From: Tenacibaculum aquimarinum
Lineage (GTDB): Bacteria > Bacteroidota > Bacteroidia > Flavobacteriales > Flavobacteriaceae
Direction of reading: 5' to 3'
Assembly: GCF_022478115.1 (NCBI RefSeq)
Contig: NZ_JAKGSC010000005.1
Coordinates: 1 to 64,000, forward strand
DNA: 64,000 nt
A program made the translations under genes and the position numbers. A model generated the notes under the pieces. The model did no database searches, was not told the DNA's origin, and saw only the letters and a program-made list of their open reading frames with translations. Positions 16,533 through 24,657 of the stretch are shown here, piece by piece. Positions within the stretch are counted from its first letter, which is position 1; each line of letters begins with the position of its first letter.

Positions 16533-16991
16533 TTACTTATAATTTTTAATTACAATATTCTTGAAGTTAGATTTTTGGACAATCTTTAAACCATCCATAA
16601 AAGAATTTGTTCCATAAATTTGCAAAGAATTTGCATTACCTTGTTGTAGAACACTAAGGTTTACCGGAGAAGTGTTATTATAATTATTAAAACTATAATA
16701 ATTTTTATTACCAAGTTGAGTAACAGCCTGGCTTGTTAAATTAGATTGTGAAATATCTGCAACATTATATAACCCTTTTTGATTTAAAACAACTGAATTA
16801 ACACTATTAGTTGTTTGTATCTGAACAACATCGACTAAATAATTATTACTTGAATTGAACAATATTTCTGGAGTATTTTTATTACTAGAAGTACTTGAAA
16901 AATATGAAGGTGTAATCTCTTCTTGAGAAAAAATACTTGTGCAGAAAAACTGAGCTACTAACAAAACTATTATAAGAACATTTCTTTTCAT
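16533..16991 (-). CDS. csgB: Minor curlin, probable nucleator (CsgB-like)
   Basis: The 152-residue exported protein (signal peptide to IFSQ) has curlin-type repeats Sx5Qx(G)xxN in its second half: YNVADISQSN, AVTQLGNKN, LSVLQQGNANSLQIYG. There are only four or five imperfect repeats, ahead of a basic C-terminus (KSNFKNIVIKNYK). That resembles CsgB, whose last repeat is basic and anchors the fibre. It follows csgA after a strong hairpin, and csgE starts 13 nt downstream. Assignment as nucleator rather than a second subunit rests on size, basic tail and position. Confidence 0.78.
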   Translation of the reverse strand: MKRNVLIIVLLVAQFFCTSIFSQEEITPSYFSSTSSNKNTPEILFNSSNNYLVDVVQIQTTNSVNSVVLNQKGLYNVADISQSNLTSQAVTQLGNKNYYSFNNYNNTSPVNLSVLQQGNANSLQIYGTNSFMDGLKIVQKSNFKNIVIKNYK

Positions 16992-17020
16992 CTGACAAAA
17001 TTTTTAATTTAATTAAATAA

Positions 17021-17050
17021 AAAAGCAAGAGAGGAAAGCCTCTCTTGCTT
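17021..17050 (-). terminator. Intra-operon hairpin between csgA and csgB
   Basis: Perfect 12-bp stem AAGCAAGAGAGG / CCTCTCTTGCTT with a 4-nt loop. On the minus strand it is followed by TTTTTATTTAATT. It would stop most transcripts after csgA or protect the csgA mRNA 3' end, giving more major subunit than accessory protein. Confidence 0.85.
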
Positions 17051-17067
17051 TTAATATACTTAGTATA

Positions 17068-17904
17068 TTATAGTCCAGTTTGGTTAATTGTAGCTGTGTT
17101 AGCTCCATATTGAATAACAGAACTTGCATTACCACTATAAACAGCATCTTGAGTAACTGTAGCTGTATTACCACCAAATCCTAATAAGTTAGCTTGCCCA
17201 ACAAAACTTGTGTTGTTTCCGTAAGCAGAATCTTGAGTAACTGTAGATGTATGATCATCTCCAACTTGGTAAGTAAAAGAACTATTAGCATAAAAACCAC
17301 CAGCCATAGAAGTTTGAGTTTCTTTAGACTTGTTGTTAGTTCCAAATTGCCAAGCTGTAGCATCGTTATAACTACCAGTTTGTTTTTGAACTGCATTGTT
17401 ATCAGAACCATCTTGCCAGATATCTGCATAACTACCCGCTACACCATCTGCACCACTCTTTTGAACTTGTTTAGCTGTGTTATCATAACCATCTTGCCAA
17501 ACGTAAGCAGTATTATTGTCAAAACGTTGCTTTTGCATAGATGAGTTACCTACACCTAGTTGTACAACACTTGCAAAGTTATACTCTGCATATCCAACAC
17601 CTACATCTTGTACTGCATCGTTAAAGTAACCATCTTGATACACATAACCTGTGTTACTATCACCATGTTGCTTAACCTCAGAACTATTGTAAGCTCCATA
17701 TTGCTGAACGTCGATCATATTATTATCTCCACCATTTCCGGCTCCATAAATTTTACCATCTTGGTCAGATGTAGAACTATTGTCCCAACCTACTTGCATT
17801 ACGTTTACATCATTTCCGAAACCGTTTTGGTAAGAATCGTTTGTGTTTTGCGCGAAAAGCGCTCCTGTAGCTAATACCATAGCTAAACTTAATAATTTTT
17901 TCAT
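17068..17904 (-). CDS. csgA: Major curlin subunit (CsgA-like functional amyloid)
   Basis: This extracellular subunit polymerises into curli-like amyloid fibres. After the signal peptide (MKKLLSLAMVLATGALFAQ) the 278-residue protein consists of about 18-20 imperfect repeats of the type x-A-x-V-x-Q-x-G-x-x-N. Examples are GYVYQDGYFND, AYVWQDGYDNT and ADIWQDGSDNN, with several glycine-rich longer turns. E. coli CsgA has five repeats, so this is a long Bacteroidota form. It is the first gene of the operon, behind a 570-nt intergenic region. Long open frames on the other strand here are only a by-product of the repeat composition. Confidence 0.92.
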   Translation of the reverse strand: MKKLLSLAMVLATGALFAQNTNDSYQNGFGNDVNVMQVGWDNSSTSDQDGKIYGAGNGGDNNMIDVQQYGAYNSSEVKQHGDSNTGYVYQDGYFNDAVQDVGVGYAEYNFASVVQLGVGNSSMQKQRFDNNTAYVWQDGYDNTAKQVQKSGADGVAGSYADIWQDGSDNNAVQKQTGSYNDATAWQFGTNNKSKETQTSMAGGFYANSSFTYQVGDDHTSTVTQDSAYGNNTSFVGQANLLGFGGNTATVTQDAVYSGNASSVIQYGANTATINQTGL

Positions 17905-18473
17905 GATAAATAATTTTAAAATACGTTAGTTAAAAATTTGCATAAGGAATACTTTATAATTCACTTAATTATAAAATATAATAATGCTTAATAAAAAATT
18001 TAAGGGTAAAATAAAATCAGGGTAAAATGTAATTTATTAAGGTGTAATTTACATTTTCATCAACTCAAATTTAGAGTTGTACTTATAAACTATATAGTTT
18101 GCTCGTTTAAACACTGCTAATATATAACTTTTTTTCAAAAAAAAAACACCTGAATAATTAAAACGACAAAATATAATTCAAAAAAAACGCAAAAAGTCAA
18201 CAAAAACAAGCTATTAAAAGAAATTTAAACTTTATTTATACAGGAAAATATAGGAAAAATACCTATAACCGATAAGTGTATTTCTAATACATTTATAATA
18301 TTGCTACCTTATTATATTTTTTTTAAAAGTCATATAAAATTATAATATCAGTAAAATAAAGTACTAAAATTAATGATTTGGTAAAAAACACCCAATCTTG
18401 TCTTTTTATAAGACAAAAGCTTAAAAAAATTTTATATTTGTAACTAAGTTTTAACACATTACAACAACACATT
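17905..18473. promoter_or_regulatory. Divergent csgA/glnA intergenic region with repeated motifs
   Basis: This 569-nt gap has no gene. On the csgA side it holds AGGGTAAAAT twice (18003, 18019), a related AGGTGTAAT (18040), an inverted repeat CAACTC-N7-GAGTTG (18061-18079) and a perfect 14-nt palindrome AAACTATATAGTTT (18087-18100). These are plausible operators for curli control. No convincing TAnnTTTG element lies near csgA. The glnA promoter is at the other end. Confidence 0.5.
18398..18440 (+). promoter_or_regulatory. glnA promoter with upstream inverted repeat
   Basis: TATATTTG at 18433-18440 lies 34 nt before the ATG. The inverted repeat TTGTCTT-N5-AAGACAA (18398-18416) covers the -33 region, so a regulator may replace or compete with sigma contact there. 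Confidence 0.6.
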
Positions 18474-19490
18474 ATGGCAAAAATTAAATTAGAATACATT
18501 TGGTTAGATGGATATTATCCAACTCAAAACATGAGAAGCAAAACCAAAGTTGAAGAACATGAAGATTTTAAAGGAACTATAGAAGAATTAGGCCTTTGGT
18601 CTTTTGATGGTTCTTCTACAAAGCAAGCTTCTGGAGGAGCATCTGACTGTATTTTAAAACCAGTAGCAATTTACCCAGATCCTACAAGAAGAAATGGTTA
18701 TTTAGTTATGACTGAAGTAATGAATGCTGATGGAACTCCACATGAATCTAACGCACGTGCTACTATTGAAGATGATGATAATGATTTCTGGTTTGGTTTT
18801 GAGCAAGAATACTTTATAATGAATACGAGTACAGACTTACCATTAGGTTTCCCTAGAGGTGGTTATCCAGCTCCACAAGGAATGTACTATTGTTCTGTTG
18901 GAGGTAAAAATACACATGGTAGAGATTTAGTTGAAGAACATGCAGATCTTTGTATTGATGCAGGTTTAAACTTTGAAGGAATAAACCAGGAAGTTGCATC
19001 CGGACAATGGGAATACCAATTATTTGCAAAAGGCGCTAAGAAAGCTGGTGATGAGATCTGGATATCTAGATATTTATTAGATCGTTTAACTGAAGGTAAA
19101 GGAATGTACATTGAGTACCACCCAAAACCATTAGGAAATACAGATTGGAATGGATCTGGAATGCATGCAAACTTTTCTAACACAATCTTAAGAACTTGTG
19201 GTTCTAAAGAAAAGTACGCAGAAATTTGTGAAGCTTTCCGTCCTTTAGTAAAAGAACACATTGAAGTTTATGGAGAGCATAACGAACAACGTTTAACGGG
19301 TGATCATGAAACTGCTTCTATTAATGAATTTTCTTGGGGAGTTTCAGATAGAGGAGCTTCAATTCGTATTCCAATTATTGCAGTAGAAAAAGGATATAAA
19401 GGATGGTTAGAAGACCGTCGTCCATCTTCTAACGGAGATCCATATAAAATTGCAGCAAGAATTATTAAAACGGTTAAGCCGATTAAATAA
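18474..19490 (+). CDS. glnA: Glutamine synthetase, GSII-like short form
   Basis: It condenses glutamate and ammonia to glutamine using ATP. The 338 residues are far shorter than the 470-residue GSI and match the eukaryote-like GSII group. Motifs include GLWSFDGSSTKQA (about 40), FGFEQEYFIM with metal-binding Glu, INQEVASGQWEYQ, NGSGMHANFS near 225 and the ATP/glutamate segment SDRGASIRIP near 297. Adenylylation control, known for GSI, is not expected. It has its own promoter with an inverted repeat and a strong terminator. Confidence 0.95.
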   Translation: MAKIKLEYIWLDGYYPTQNMRSKTKVEEHEDFKGTIEELGLWSFDGSSTKQASGGASDCILKPVAIYPDPTRRNGYLVMTEVMNADGTPHESNARATIEDDDNDFWFGFEQEYFIMNTSTDLPLGFPRGGYPAPQGMYYCSVGGKNTHGRDLVEEHADLCIDAGLNFEGINQEVASGQWEYQLFAKGAKKAGDEIWISRYLLDRLTEGKGMYIEYHPKPLGNTDWNGSGMHANFSNTILRTCGSKEKYAEICEAFRPLVKEHIEVYGEHNEQRLTGDHETASINEFSWGVSDRGASIRIPIIAVEKGYKGWLEDRRPSSNGDPYKIAARIIKTVKPIK

Positions 19491-19510
19491 TCTCAAAGCT
19501 TTGTATATAT

Positions 19511-19546
19511 AAAAAACGCTAACATTAATTTGTTAGCGTTTTTTTA
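19511..19546. terminator. Bidirectional terminator between glnA and the exchanger gene
   Basis: Stem AACGCTAACA / TGTTAGCGTT (19515-19540) with A-run before and T-run after. It can serve both converging genes. Confidence 0.85.
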
Positions 19547-19566
19547 TTCTTAATTTTTAAGTTCTT

Positions 19567-20508
19567 CTAGCTAATCGTTTGATAAATGAACAACCCATAT
19601 AAAGAAAGTAAAATAATTCCGTCACGCCAATTTAAACGATATCCTTTCGGAAAAAACACTAATGGTAATATAATGAAGGAAATAGCCAACATCCAATAAA
19701 TATCATGATCTAACAAACTCATATCTCCTGGATTTACTGTTATTGGAGTAATAATAGAAGTTATCCCTAAAACAGCTAGAATATTAAAGATGTTAGAACC
19801 AATTAAGTTTCCTAAAGAAATTGCCTTCTCCTTATTCAACACTGCAATAATAGAAGCTGCCAATTCCGGAACACTTGTTCCAATAGAAACTATAGTAACA
19901 CCAATTATTGCCTCACTAACACCTAAACCTTTTGCTAATGTTGTTGCTCCATCAACTAGTAATTCTGAACCACCCCAAAGACCAAGTCCTCCTAAAACTA
20001 AAAAAAGCACAATTTTATACAAAGGCAACTCTTCATCATCTTCTGGCATCTCATCAACAACAGCTGTTTTTTGAAACTTCAACAAATAGATTAAAAACAC
20101 AATTAAAAGTGAAACCATTATTATTCCTTCGTATTGCTGAATAGTATTATCAAACGCTATAAATGAATAAAACAATAAGGATGCAAACATCATAACAGGC
20201 CAGTCTGTTTGATAAAAGCTTTTTTCAACATTAATTGTAGACAAAATTATAGTTACACCCAAAACCAAAGCAATATTAGCTATGTTAGAACCAATAACAT
20301 TACCAACGGCTAAACCAGTTGCTCCATCTAAGGCAGATTTTATACTAACTATTAACTCTGGAGCAGATGTTGCAAAAGATACAACCGTCATACCAATAAC
20401 TATTTTTGGAATATTTAGTTTAAGTGATAAACCAACTGCAGCTTTCAATAAAAAATTTCCTCCAAAAACTAAAAGGACTAATCCAATAATAATATAAGCA
20501 ATACTCAT
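19567..20508 (-). CDS. Calcium/sodium antiporter, YrbG-type CaCA family
   Basis: This inner-membrane exchanger has 313 residues and about ten hydrophobic helices. It shows the two inverted alpha-repeat motifs of the CaCA superfamily, GNVIGSNIANIALVLG near 67 and GNLIGSNIFNILAVLG near 233, each preceded by a TSAPEL / TSVPELAAS segment with the ion-binding Glu. A short acidic cytosolic loop (EMPEDDEELP) separates the halves. The direction and ion are inferred from the family (Ca2+ or Na+ for H+ or Na+). It is monocistronic and converges on glnA. Confidence 0.9.
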   Translation of the reverse strand: MSIAYIIIGLVLLVFGGNFLLKAAVGLSLKLNIPKIVIGMTVVSFATSAPELIVSIKSALDGATGLAVGNVIGSNIANIALVLGVTIILSTINVEKSFYQTDWPVMMFASLLFYSFIAFDNTIQQYEGIIMVSLLIVFLIYLLKFQKTAVVDEMPEDDEELPLYKIVLFLVLGGLGLWGGSELLVDGATTLAKGLGVSEAIIGVTIVSIGTSVPELAASIIAVLNKEKAISLGNLIGSNIFNILAVLGITSIITPITVNPGDMSLLDHDIYWMLAISFIILPLVFFPKGYRLNWRDGIILLSLYGLFIYQTIS

Positions 20509-21134
20509 TTAAATATTTTTTTTTGCGAAGATAGAACTTTGCCTAATTTAATTCTTCGTTTTTTACCTGAAATAGATACAAAAATAACATCATTAAAACT
20601 ATGACATATATCAGTTTTTATTTTTCTGAAAAGATAGAAACACAAAAAAAGCATCTATTAAAAGACATAAATCCCTTTACTTTTTAAAAAGCACCCAAAA
20701 ATACCCTTTATTTTATAACACATTAAAACATTATAAATACAATACAGCTTCAAATTAAAATCAAAATATAGACAACTGAATTACATTTTAAAACAATTAT
20801 TACTTTTTAAGCTTCATATATAAAGTCAAACAAATGAATTGTATTGAAAAAATTTGGTAGTGATTTACAACCCTCATATATTGAGAAGACAATTCTAGAA
20901 TTATACTAATTTACTAACTTTAATACACTACAAAACTATGTTCACAATTATCATTACACTAACAATTGAAACTATTGAATCCACAATATCTATTATATCT
21001 ATTTATTTTTAATGTGGGAAATTTGCTAAAAGAAAAAGACTACTAACATCTACACTAATGAGTGAAGCTACAAATGTAGCTTTGCTCCACAAAAGAAAAA
21101 AAATGATTATTTTTGGCGTACAACCAAACGTATA
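20509..21134. other. 626-nt AT-rich gap without a supported gene
   Basis: A 24-codon open frame at 20938-21012 (MFTIIITLTIETIES...) has no clear promoter and is not called. An 8-bp inverted repeat AAGCTACA-AA-TGTAGCTT lies at 21065-21082, and a TATTTTTG promoter-like element at 21108-21115 precedes the small gene at 21135. I see nothing else. Confidence 0.5.
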
Positions 21135-21287
21135 ATGAAAAAACATTTTTTTAAATTTATAGCAAAATTAAACAAGGCGCTTTTACCTTCTTTTACTAAA
21201 AAGAAGTTGGATATAACTAAAGCTTCTAAATTTCAATTAGCAATAATTGGTTGGAAAGCTTTTATAACAATGAATTCTTTAGATTAA
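21135..21287 (+). CDS. 50-residue basic protein, conserved-looking
   Basis: This short open frame encodes MKKHFFKFIAKLNKALLPSF followed by TKKKLDITKASKFQLAIIGWKAFI and ends MNSLD. It is basic with two amphipathic stretches. A TATTTTTG element lies 20 nt upstream. The next gene starts 15 nt after its stop, so they may form an operon. Similar short flavobacterial proteins sometimes carry an SsrA-binding label, but it shows no SmpB fold. Function is unknown. Confidence 0.6.
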   Translation: MKKHFFKFIAKLNKALLPSFTKKKLDITKASKFQLAIIGWKAFITMNSLD

Positions 21288-21302
21288 TTTAAACTACTAA
21301 TT

Positions 21303-21530
21303 ATGCAAGAACACGTTAAAATTTTTACAGGAATGCCTATAATTGCTAGCAGATTAAAAACAATTTTAGAGCAGGCAGAAATACCAACAATACTAAAAGA
21401 TGAAGCAGAATCGGGTAGATTAGCAGGCTTTGGTTCTCATTCTTTATCTGCTCAATTGTTTATTCTAAATACAGATTTAGAAAAGGCAAAACCAATAATT
21501 GAAACTTATAAAAAAGAAATTGAAGAATAG
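21303..21530 (+). CDS. DUF2007 domain protein
   Basis: This is a 75-residue cytosolic protein of the DUF2007 (putative signal-transducing protein) family. It has the typical IFTGMPIIASRLKTILEQAEIPTILKDE start and ends with a strand-helix unit (LFILNTDLEKAKPIIETYKKE). The family folds like a small ferredoxin-like or GlnB-like domain; no biochemical function is established. It follows the 50-residue gene by 15 nt and precedes tRNA-Arg. Confidence 0.82.
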   Translation: MQEHVKIFTGMPIIASRLKTILEQAEIPTILKDEAESGRLAGFGSHSLSAQLFILNTDLEKAKPIIETYKKEIEE

Positions 21531-21554
21531 TCTTTTTAATTTCTAAAAACATCT

Positions 21555-21562
21555 TATATTTG
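21555..21562 (+). promoter_or_regulatory. -7 element of the tRNA-Arg promoter
   Basis: TATATTTG followed by CAACCGC, 12 nt before the tRNA. The GC-rich bases after the element resemble those at the leftward promoters near the window start. Confidence 0.65.
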
Positions 21563-21574
21563 CAACCGCAAAAA

Positions 21575-21648
21575 GGCCATGTGGCGCAACTGAATAGCGC
21601 ACTTGATTACGGCTCAAGAGGTTCTAGGTTTGAATCCTAGCATGGTCA
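21575..21648 (+). tRNA. tRNA-Arg (anticodon ACG)
   Basis: A 74-nt cloverleaf can be drawn. The acceptor stem is GGCCATG / CATGGTC (one G-T pair), the D stem GCGC / GCGC, and the anticodon stem CTTGA / TCAAG with loop TTACGGC (anticodon ACG). The T arm is CTAGG-TTTGAAT-CCTAG and the discriminator base is A. The 3' CCA is not encoded. ACG is normally read after A34-to-inosine editing and decodes CGU, CGC and CGA. Confidence 0.95.
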
Positions 21649-21652
21649 CAAG

Positions 21653-21687
21653 AAAAACCCTATCAAAATTAATTGATAGGGTTTTTT
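21653..21687 (+). terminator. Terminator after tRNA-Arg
   Basis: Stem AACCCTATCAA / TTGATAGGGTT followed by six T. Confidence 0.9.
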
Positions 21688-21735
21688 ATTTCTTCTCCTT
21701 TTTACTTATTTCACCACATTATATTTTTTTGTTTT

Positions 21736-21779
21736 ATGACAAAAGTCATTTTTAAAACAGTTTTATCAATTTATTTTTG
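21736..21779 (+). promoter_or_regulatory. FNR-type box and promoter of the 46-residue membrane protein
   Basis: Perfect palindrome ATGAC-AAAA-GTCAT at 21736-21749, then TATTTTTG at 21772-21779. The centre of the box lies 29.5 nt before the first base of the -7 element, about -41 from the expected start, the class II activator position. The spacing is identical to that of the ccoS promoter. Confidence 0.65.
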
Positions 21780-21796
21780 ATTAAAATTTAAAAATT

Positions 21797-21937
21797 ATGA
21801 TGTTACAGAATTTACCTTTAGTTTCTTGGGGAAACGGTGTTTTTATGATTGCTGTTTTTGCAATTGTATGTGTTCTTTTAATTGCAGCAGTATTAGTTTT
21901 AGTACTTGGCGGTAAAAATAAAGAAGATATTAATTAA
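21797..21937 (+). CDS. 46-residue single-span membrane protein next to the cbb3 cluster
   Basis: It encodes MMLQNLPLVSWGNGVFMIAV, then FAIVCVLLIAAVLVLVLGGK and ends NKEDIN. One hydrophobic helix spans about residues 14-40, with a short polar C-terminus. Its stop overlaps the stop of the converging TauE/SafE gene by 3 nt. It has its own promoter with a perfect FNR-type box. It may be a small subunit or assembly factor for the microaerobic respiratory system, which is inferred only from context and regulation. No family is recognised. Confidence 0.7.
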   Translation: MMLQNLPLVSWGNGVFMIAVFAIVCVLLIAAVLVLVLGGKNKEDIN

Positions 21938-22638
21938 TGACAACCAACTGTAGCTTCTAAAGTTTTAGTTAATACTGGCTCTAAAGGCGATACGTATGGA
22001 ATTCCTAAACCCAAACCTCGTAATACAAATAAAACTCCAACAAAGACAACTACAAAAGGTATTGCTTTCTGAATTTTTTGTCTCCAATACACATTAGAAA
22101 AATTACCAAAATAGGCTACAATTGTCATTAAAGGAACAGTTCCTAACCCGAAAAGAAACATATACAAACTTCCCTTAAAAGCATTACCTGTAGCTAAAGC
22201 TCCAAAAAGTGCCATATACACCAATCCGCAGGGAAGAAATCCGTTTAAAAATCCGATAGTAAAAAAAGTGTCATTTTCTTTTTTTGCTAACTCTTTTCCT
22301 AATTTACTTTTTATTTTCATCAGTTTTCTTTGAATAAAATCAAAAGATTTAAACCGATTAAACACTTTTGGAAGCAATATGAATAAAATCATTAAAACAC
22401 CAACAACTATGGAGATAACCTGCTGAAATCCGAAGAAATAAAACCCTTTACCTAACACTCCAAAAAGCAAACCGATTAAACTATAAGTAAAAAGCCTACC
22501 TAAATGATAACTAGCAACTTGTAGAAATTGTTTAAACTTATTTCTTCTATTTAATGGTAGCATAAATGCTATTGGTCCGCACATACCAATACAGTGAAAA
22601 CTACCTAATAAACCAAATATAAGTGCCGTTGCTAACAT
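21934..22638 (-). CDS. Sulfite exporter TauE/SafE-like (DsbD_2) membrane protein of the cbb3 cluster
   Basis: The 234-residue protein has about six helices. It shows the motif GSFHCIGMCGPIAFMLPL at the start and NGFLPCGLVYMALFGALATG later, typical of the DsbD_2 family that accompanies ccoGHS genes. It likely moves metal or reductant for oxidase maturation; copper handling is proposed for relatives. The cysteines in CIGMCG and FLPCG fit that. Its ATG overlaps the ccoH stop codon (TAATG), so translation is coupled. It is the last gene of the ccoS-to-here operon. Confidence 0.85.
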   Translation of the reverse strand: MLATALIFGLLGSFHCIGMCGPIAFMLPLNRRNKFKQFLQVASYHLGRLFTYSLIGLLFGVLGKGFYFFGFQQVISIVVGVLMILFILLPKVFNRFKSFDFIQRKLMKIKSKLGKELAKKENDTFFTIGFLNGFLPCGLVYMALFGALATGNAFKGSLYMFLFGLGTVPLMTIVAYFGNFSNVYWRQKIQKAIPFVVVFVGVLFVLRGLGLGIPYVSPLEPVLTKTLEATVGCH

Positions 22639-23084
22639 TAATAAATTAATTCTTCTTTAAATAAAAAATCTTTATCTTTAATTTTCCATTTTACAATAAT
22701 GTTCCAACGACCATCTAATAAACGATCCTCAGGCACGAGCAAATATGTGTTAGAAAATGAAATAGGTATTTCAAAATCTAACTGTTTATTAGACGGTCTA
22801 TATAGGAACACTTTTCCTTTAATTTCTTCAGAAGAAAAATCTTTTGGAAAATAAATTCGTAAACCTTCAATAGTTCTTTTTATTGTTACTTTTTCTTTTA
22901 ATTCTGCTGCATTATTTGCAGCATCTATTTCTTGTTGATATACCAACTCTTTTTGATAGTATTTTTCTGAAACTAAATCGTAACTATATTTTTTATTGCT
23001 ACTCATTTTTATTACAAAAAAAAGTATAAACCCCATAAAAGCTATAATTGCAATTACTATTCCTGTCCCCCAATTTACTTTCAT
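22638..23084 (-). CDS. ccoH: FixH/CcoH family protein
   Basis: This 148-residue protein has one N-terminal transmembrane helix (VIAIIAFMGFILFFVIKM) and a periplasmic beta domain ending GRWNIIVKWKIKDKDFLFKEE, the FixH pattern. It includes YDLVSEKYYQKELVYQQEIDA just after the helix. CcoH is needed for stable assembly of cbb3 oxidase and stays associated with it in some bacteria. It starts 123 nt after ccoG; the gap 23085-23206 holds nothing obvious. It overlaps the next gene by the TAATG arrangement. Confidence 0.88.
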   Translation of the reverse strand: MKVNWGTGIVIAIIAFMGFILFFVIKMSSNKKYSYDLVSEKYYQKELVYQQEIDAANNAAELKEKVTIKRTIEGLRIYFPKDFSSEEIKGKVFLYRPSNKQLDFEIPISFSNTYLLVPEDRLLDGRWNIIVKWKIKDKDFLFKEELIY

Positions 23085-23206
23085 ATTTTTTTATTTAATG
23101 TAAAATCGTTATTTAGTTAAGAGATTTCACCTAAAGTAGAAATGACAAATCTTCTTTTCACAATACCTCTATTTTACTGCAAACAATCTACTGCTAAACT
23201 ATTAAC

Positions 23207-24628
23207 TTACTTATAACTTCTTGGTCCTAAAAAATTGGTTGTTGTAGTTTCAATTAATTTATCTCCACTAAAAACCCCTATTTTAAGTTGTTCTTTATCT
23301 TTTTTTAATGCTGATGCATTTATTTCTATAAACAATGTTCCCTCTGCTAAACCTTGTTTTGGAACTTCGAAGTTTGTGTGTGTTACAAGTTCAATTTTTC
23401 CTTGATGAGACATTAATTTATATTGAACGTTTTCAATTTTTTTTGTTGTTTTATTTACCACTTTATAGGTATAAACATTACTTATAACATTGCCTTCTTT
23501 ATGTTGATATAATTGTCCTGGCAATCTTAAAATACTAGCTTCAACATCATTCCTTAAAAATAACATTCCTACTAAAAATCCTATTAAAATAAGTAATACT
23601 GAAGAATATCCTTTAATTCTTGGTGTAAGTTTAAAGGGTGTTTTCTTTTCAATATTTTCTTCACTTGCATACCTAATTAATCCTTTTGGGTAACCAACTT
23701 TTTCCATTATATGATCACACTCATCAATACAAGCTGTGCAATTTACACACTCTAACTGTGTTCCGTTTCTAATATCTATTCCTGTGGGACAAACAACAAC
23801 ACATTGTTTACAATCTATACAATCTCCTTTTCCAACTTCTTTTCTATCTTCATTCTTCTTGAATTTTGCTCTTCCCTTCTCGCCTTCACCACGTTTATAA
23901 TCGTAAGCAACATTTATTGTTTTATTATCTAATAAAACGCCTTGCAACCTTCCATAAGGACAAGCTATTATACAAACTTGCTCTCTAAACCAAGCAAAAA
24001 TAAAATAGAAAACACAAGTGAAAATTAGCAATGAAATTAGCGTACTTGTATTATCTAGCGGATTACCTGTTATATATTCAATAACAGTGTCTCCACCGAT
24101 TAAATAAGCCAAAAACACATTTGCGATAATAAATGAAATGATAAAAAAGATAATCCATTTAGTAACTCTTTTTCTGATTTTTTCAGCATTCCAAGCTTGC
24201 TTCTCTAAACGAATTTGTTTTCCTCTATCGCCATCAATCCAGTATTCTATTTTTCTAAAAACCATTTCTAGAAAAATGGTTTGTGGACAAATCCATCCGC
24301 AAAAAATCCTACCAAAAACCACTGTAAAGAGAATTACAAACACCACTCCAATAATCATAGAGATTACTAGTAAATGGAAATCTTGTGGCCAAAACGGGAA
24401 GCCAAAAATATTAAACTTACGCTCTAAAACATTAAAGAGCAAAAACTGATTCCCATTAATTTTTACAAAAGGTGCAGCCAGGAGAAAAGCAAGTAAAAAA
24501 TAACTTACAGTAGTTCTATATTTATAAAACCTTCCGCTCGGTTTTTTAGGATATACCCAAGAACGTTTACCTTGCTCATCAACAGTACCTATACTATCTC
24601 TAAAATATTCATTCTCGGGTGTTTCCAT
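23207..24628 (-). CDS. ccoG: Cytochrome c oxidase accessory protein CcoG
   Basis: CcoG is a membrane ferredoxin-like protein; in other bacteria it reduces Cu(II) for cbb3 assembly. The 473 residues have several transmembrane helices (for example SYFLLAFLLAAPFVKI). The conserved CGWICPQTIFLEMVF lies near 90. Two 4Fe-4S motifs follow, CIDCKQCVVVCPTG and CVNCTACIDECD, near 270-300. A periplasmic C-terminal immunoglobulin-like domain completes it (from about 360). It lies 29 nt after ccoP in the same operon. Confidence 0.95.
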   Translation of the reverse strand: METPENEYFRDSIGTVDEQGKRSWVYPKKPSGRFYKYRTTVSYFLLAFLLAAPFVKINGNQFLLFNVLERKFNIFGFPFWPQDFHLLVISMIIGVVFVILFTVVFGRIFCGWICPQTIFLEMVFRKIEYWIDGDRGKQIRLEKQAWNAEKIRKRVTKWIIFFIISFIIANVFLAYLIGGDTVIEYITGNPLDNTSTLISLLIFTCVFYFIFAWFREQVCIIACPYGRLQGVLLDNKTINVAYDYKRGEGEKGRAKFKKNEDRKEVGKGDCIDCKQCVVVCPTGIDIRNGTQLECVNCTACIDECDHIMEKVGYPKGLIRYASEENIEKKTPFKLTPRIKGYSSVLLILIGFLVGMLFLRNDVEASILRLPGQLYQHKEGNVISNVYTYKVVNKTTKKIENVQYKLMSHQGKIELVTHTNFEVPKQGLAEGTLFIEINASALKKDKEQLKIGVFSGDKLIETTTTNFLGPRSYK

Positions 24629-24657
24629 AATTAACTACTAAAAACTCTCTTTCACTA

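Noticed and set aside
17181..17874. Open frames on both strands overlapping csgA
   Set aside because: They arise from the repeated curlin codons; the predicted proteins are low-complexity hydrophobic strings without motifs.
20938..21012. 24-codon hydrophobic frame MFTIIITLTIETIES...
   Set aside because: No promoter, no motif and no neighbour link; such frames are expected by chance in AT-rich DNA.
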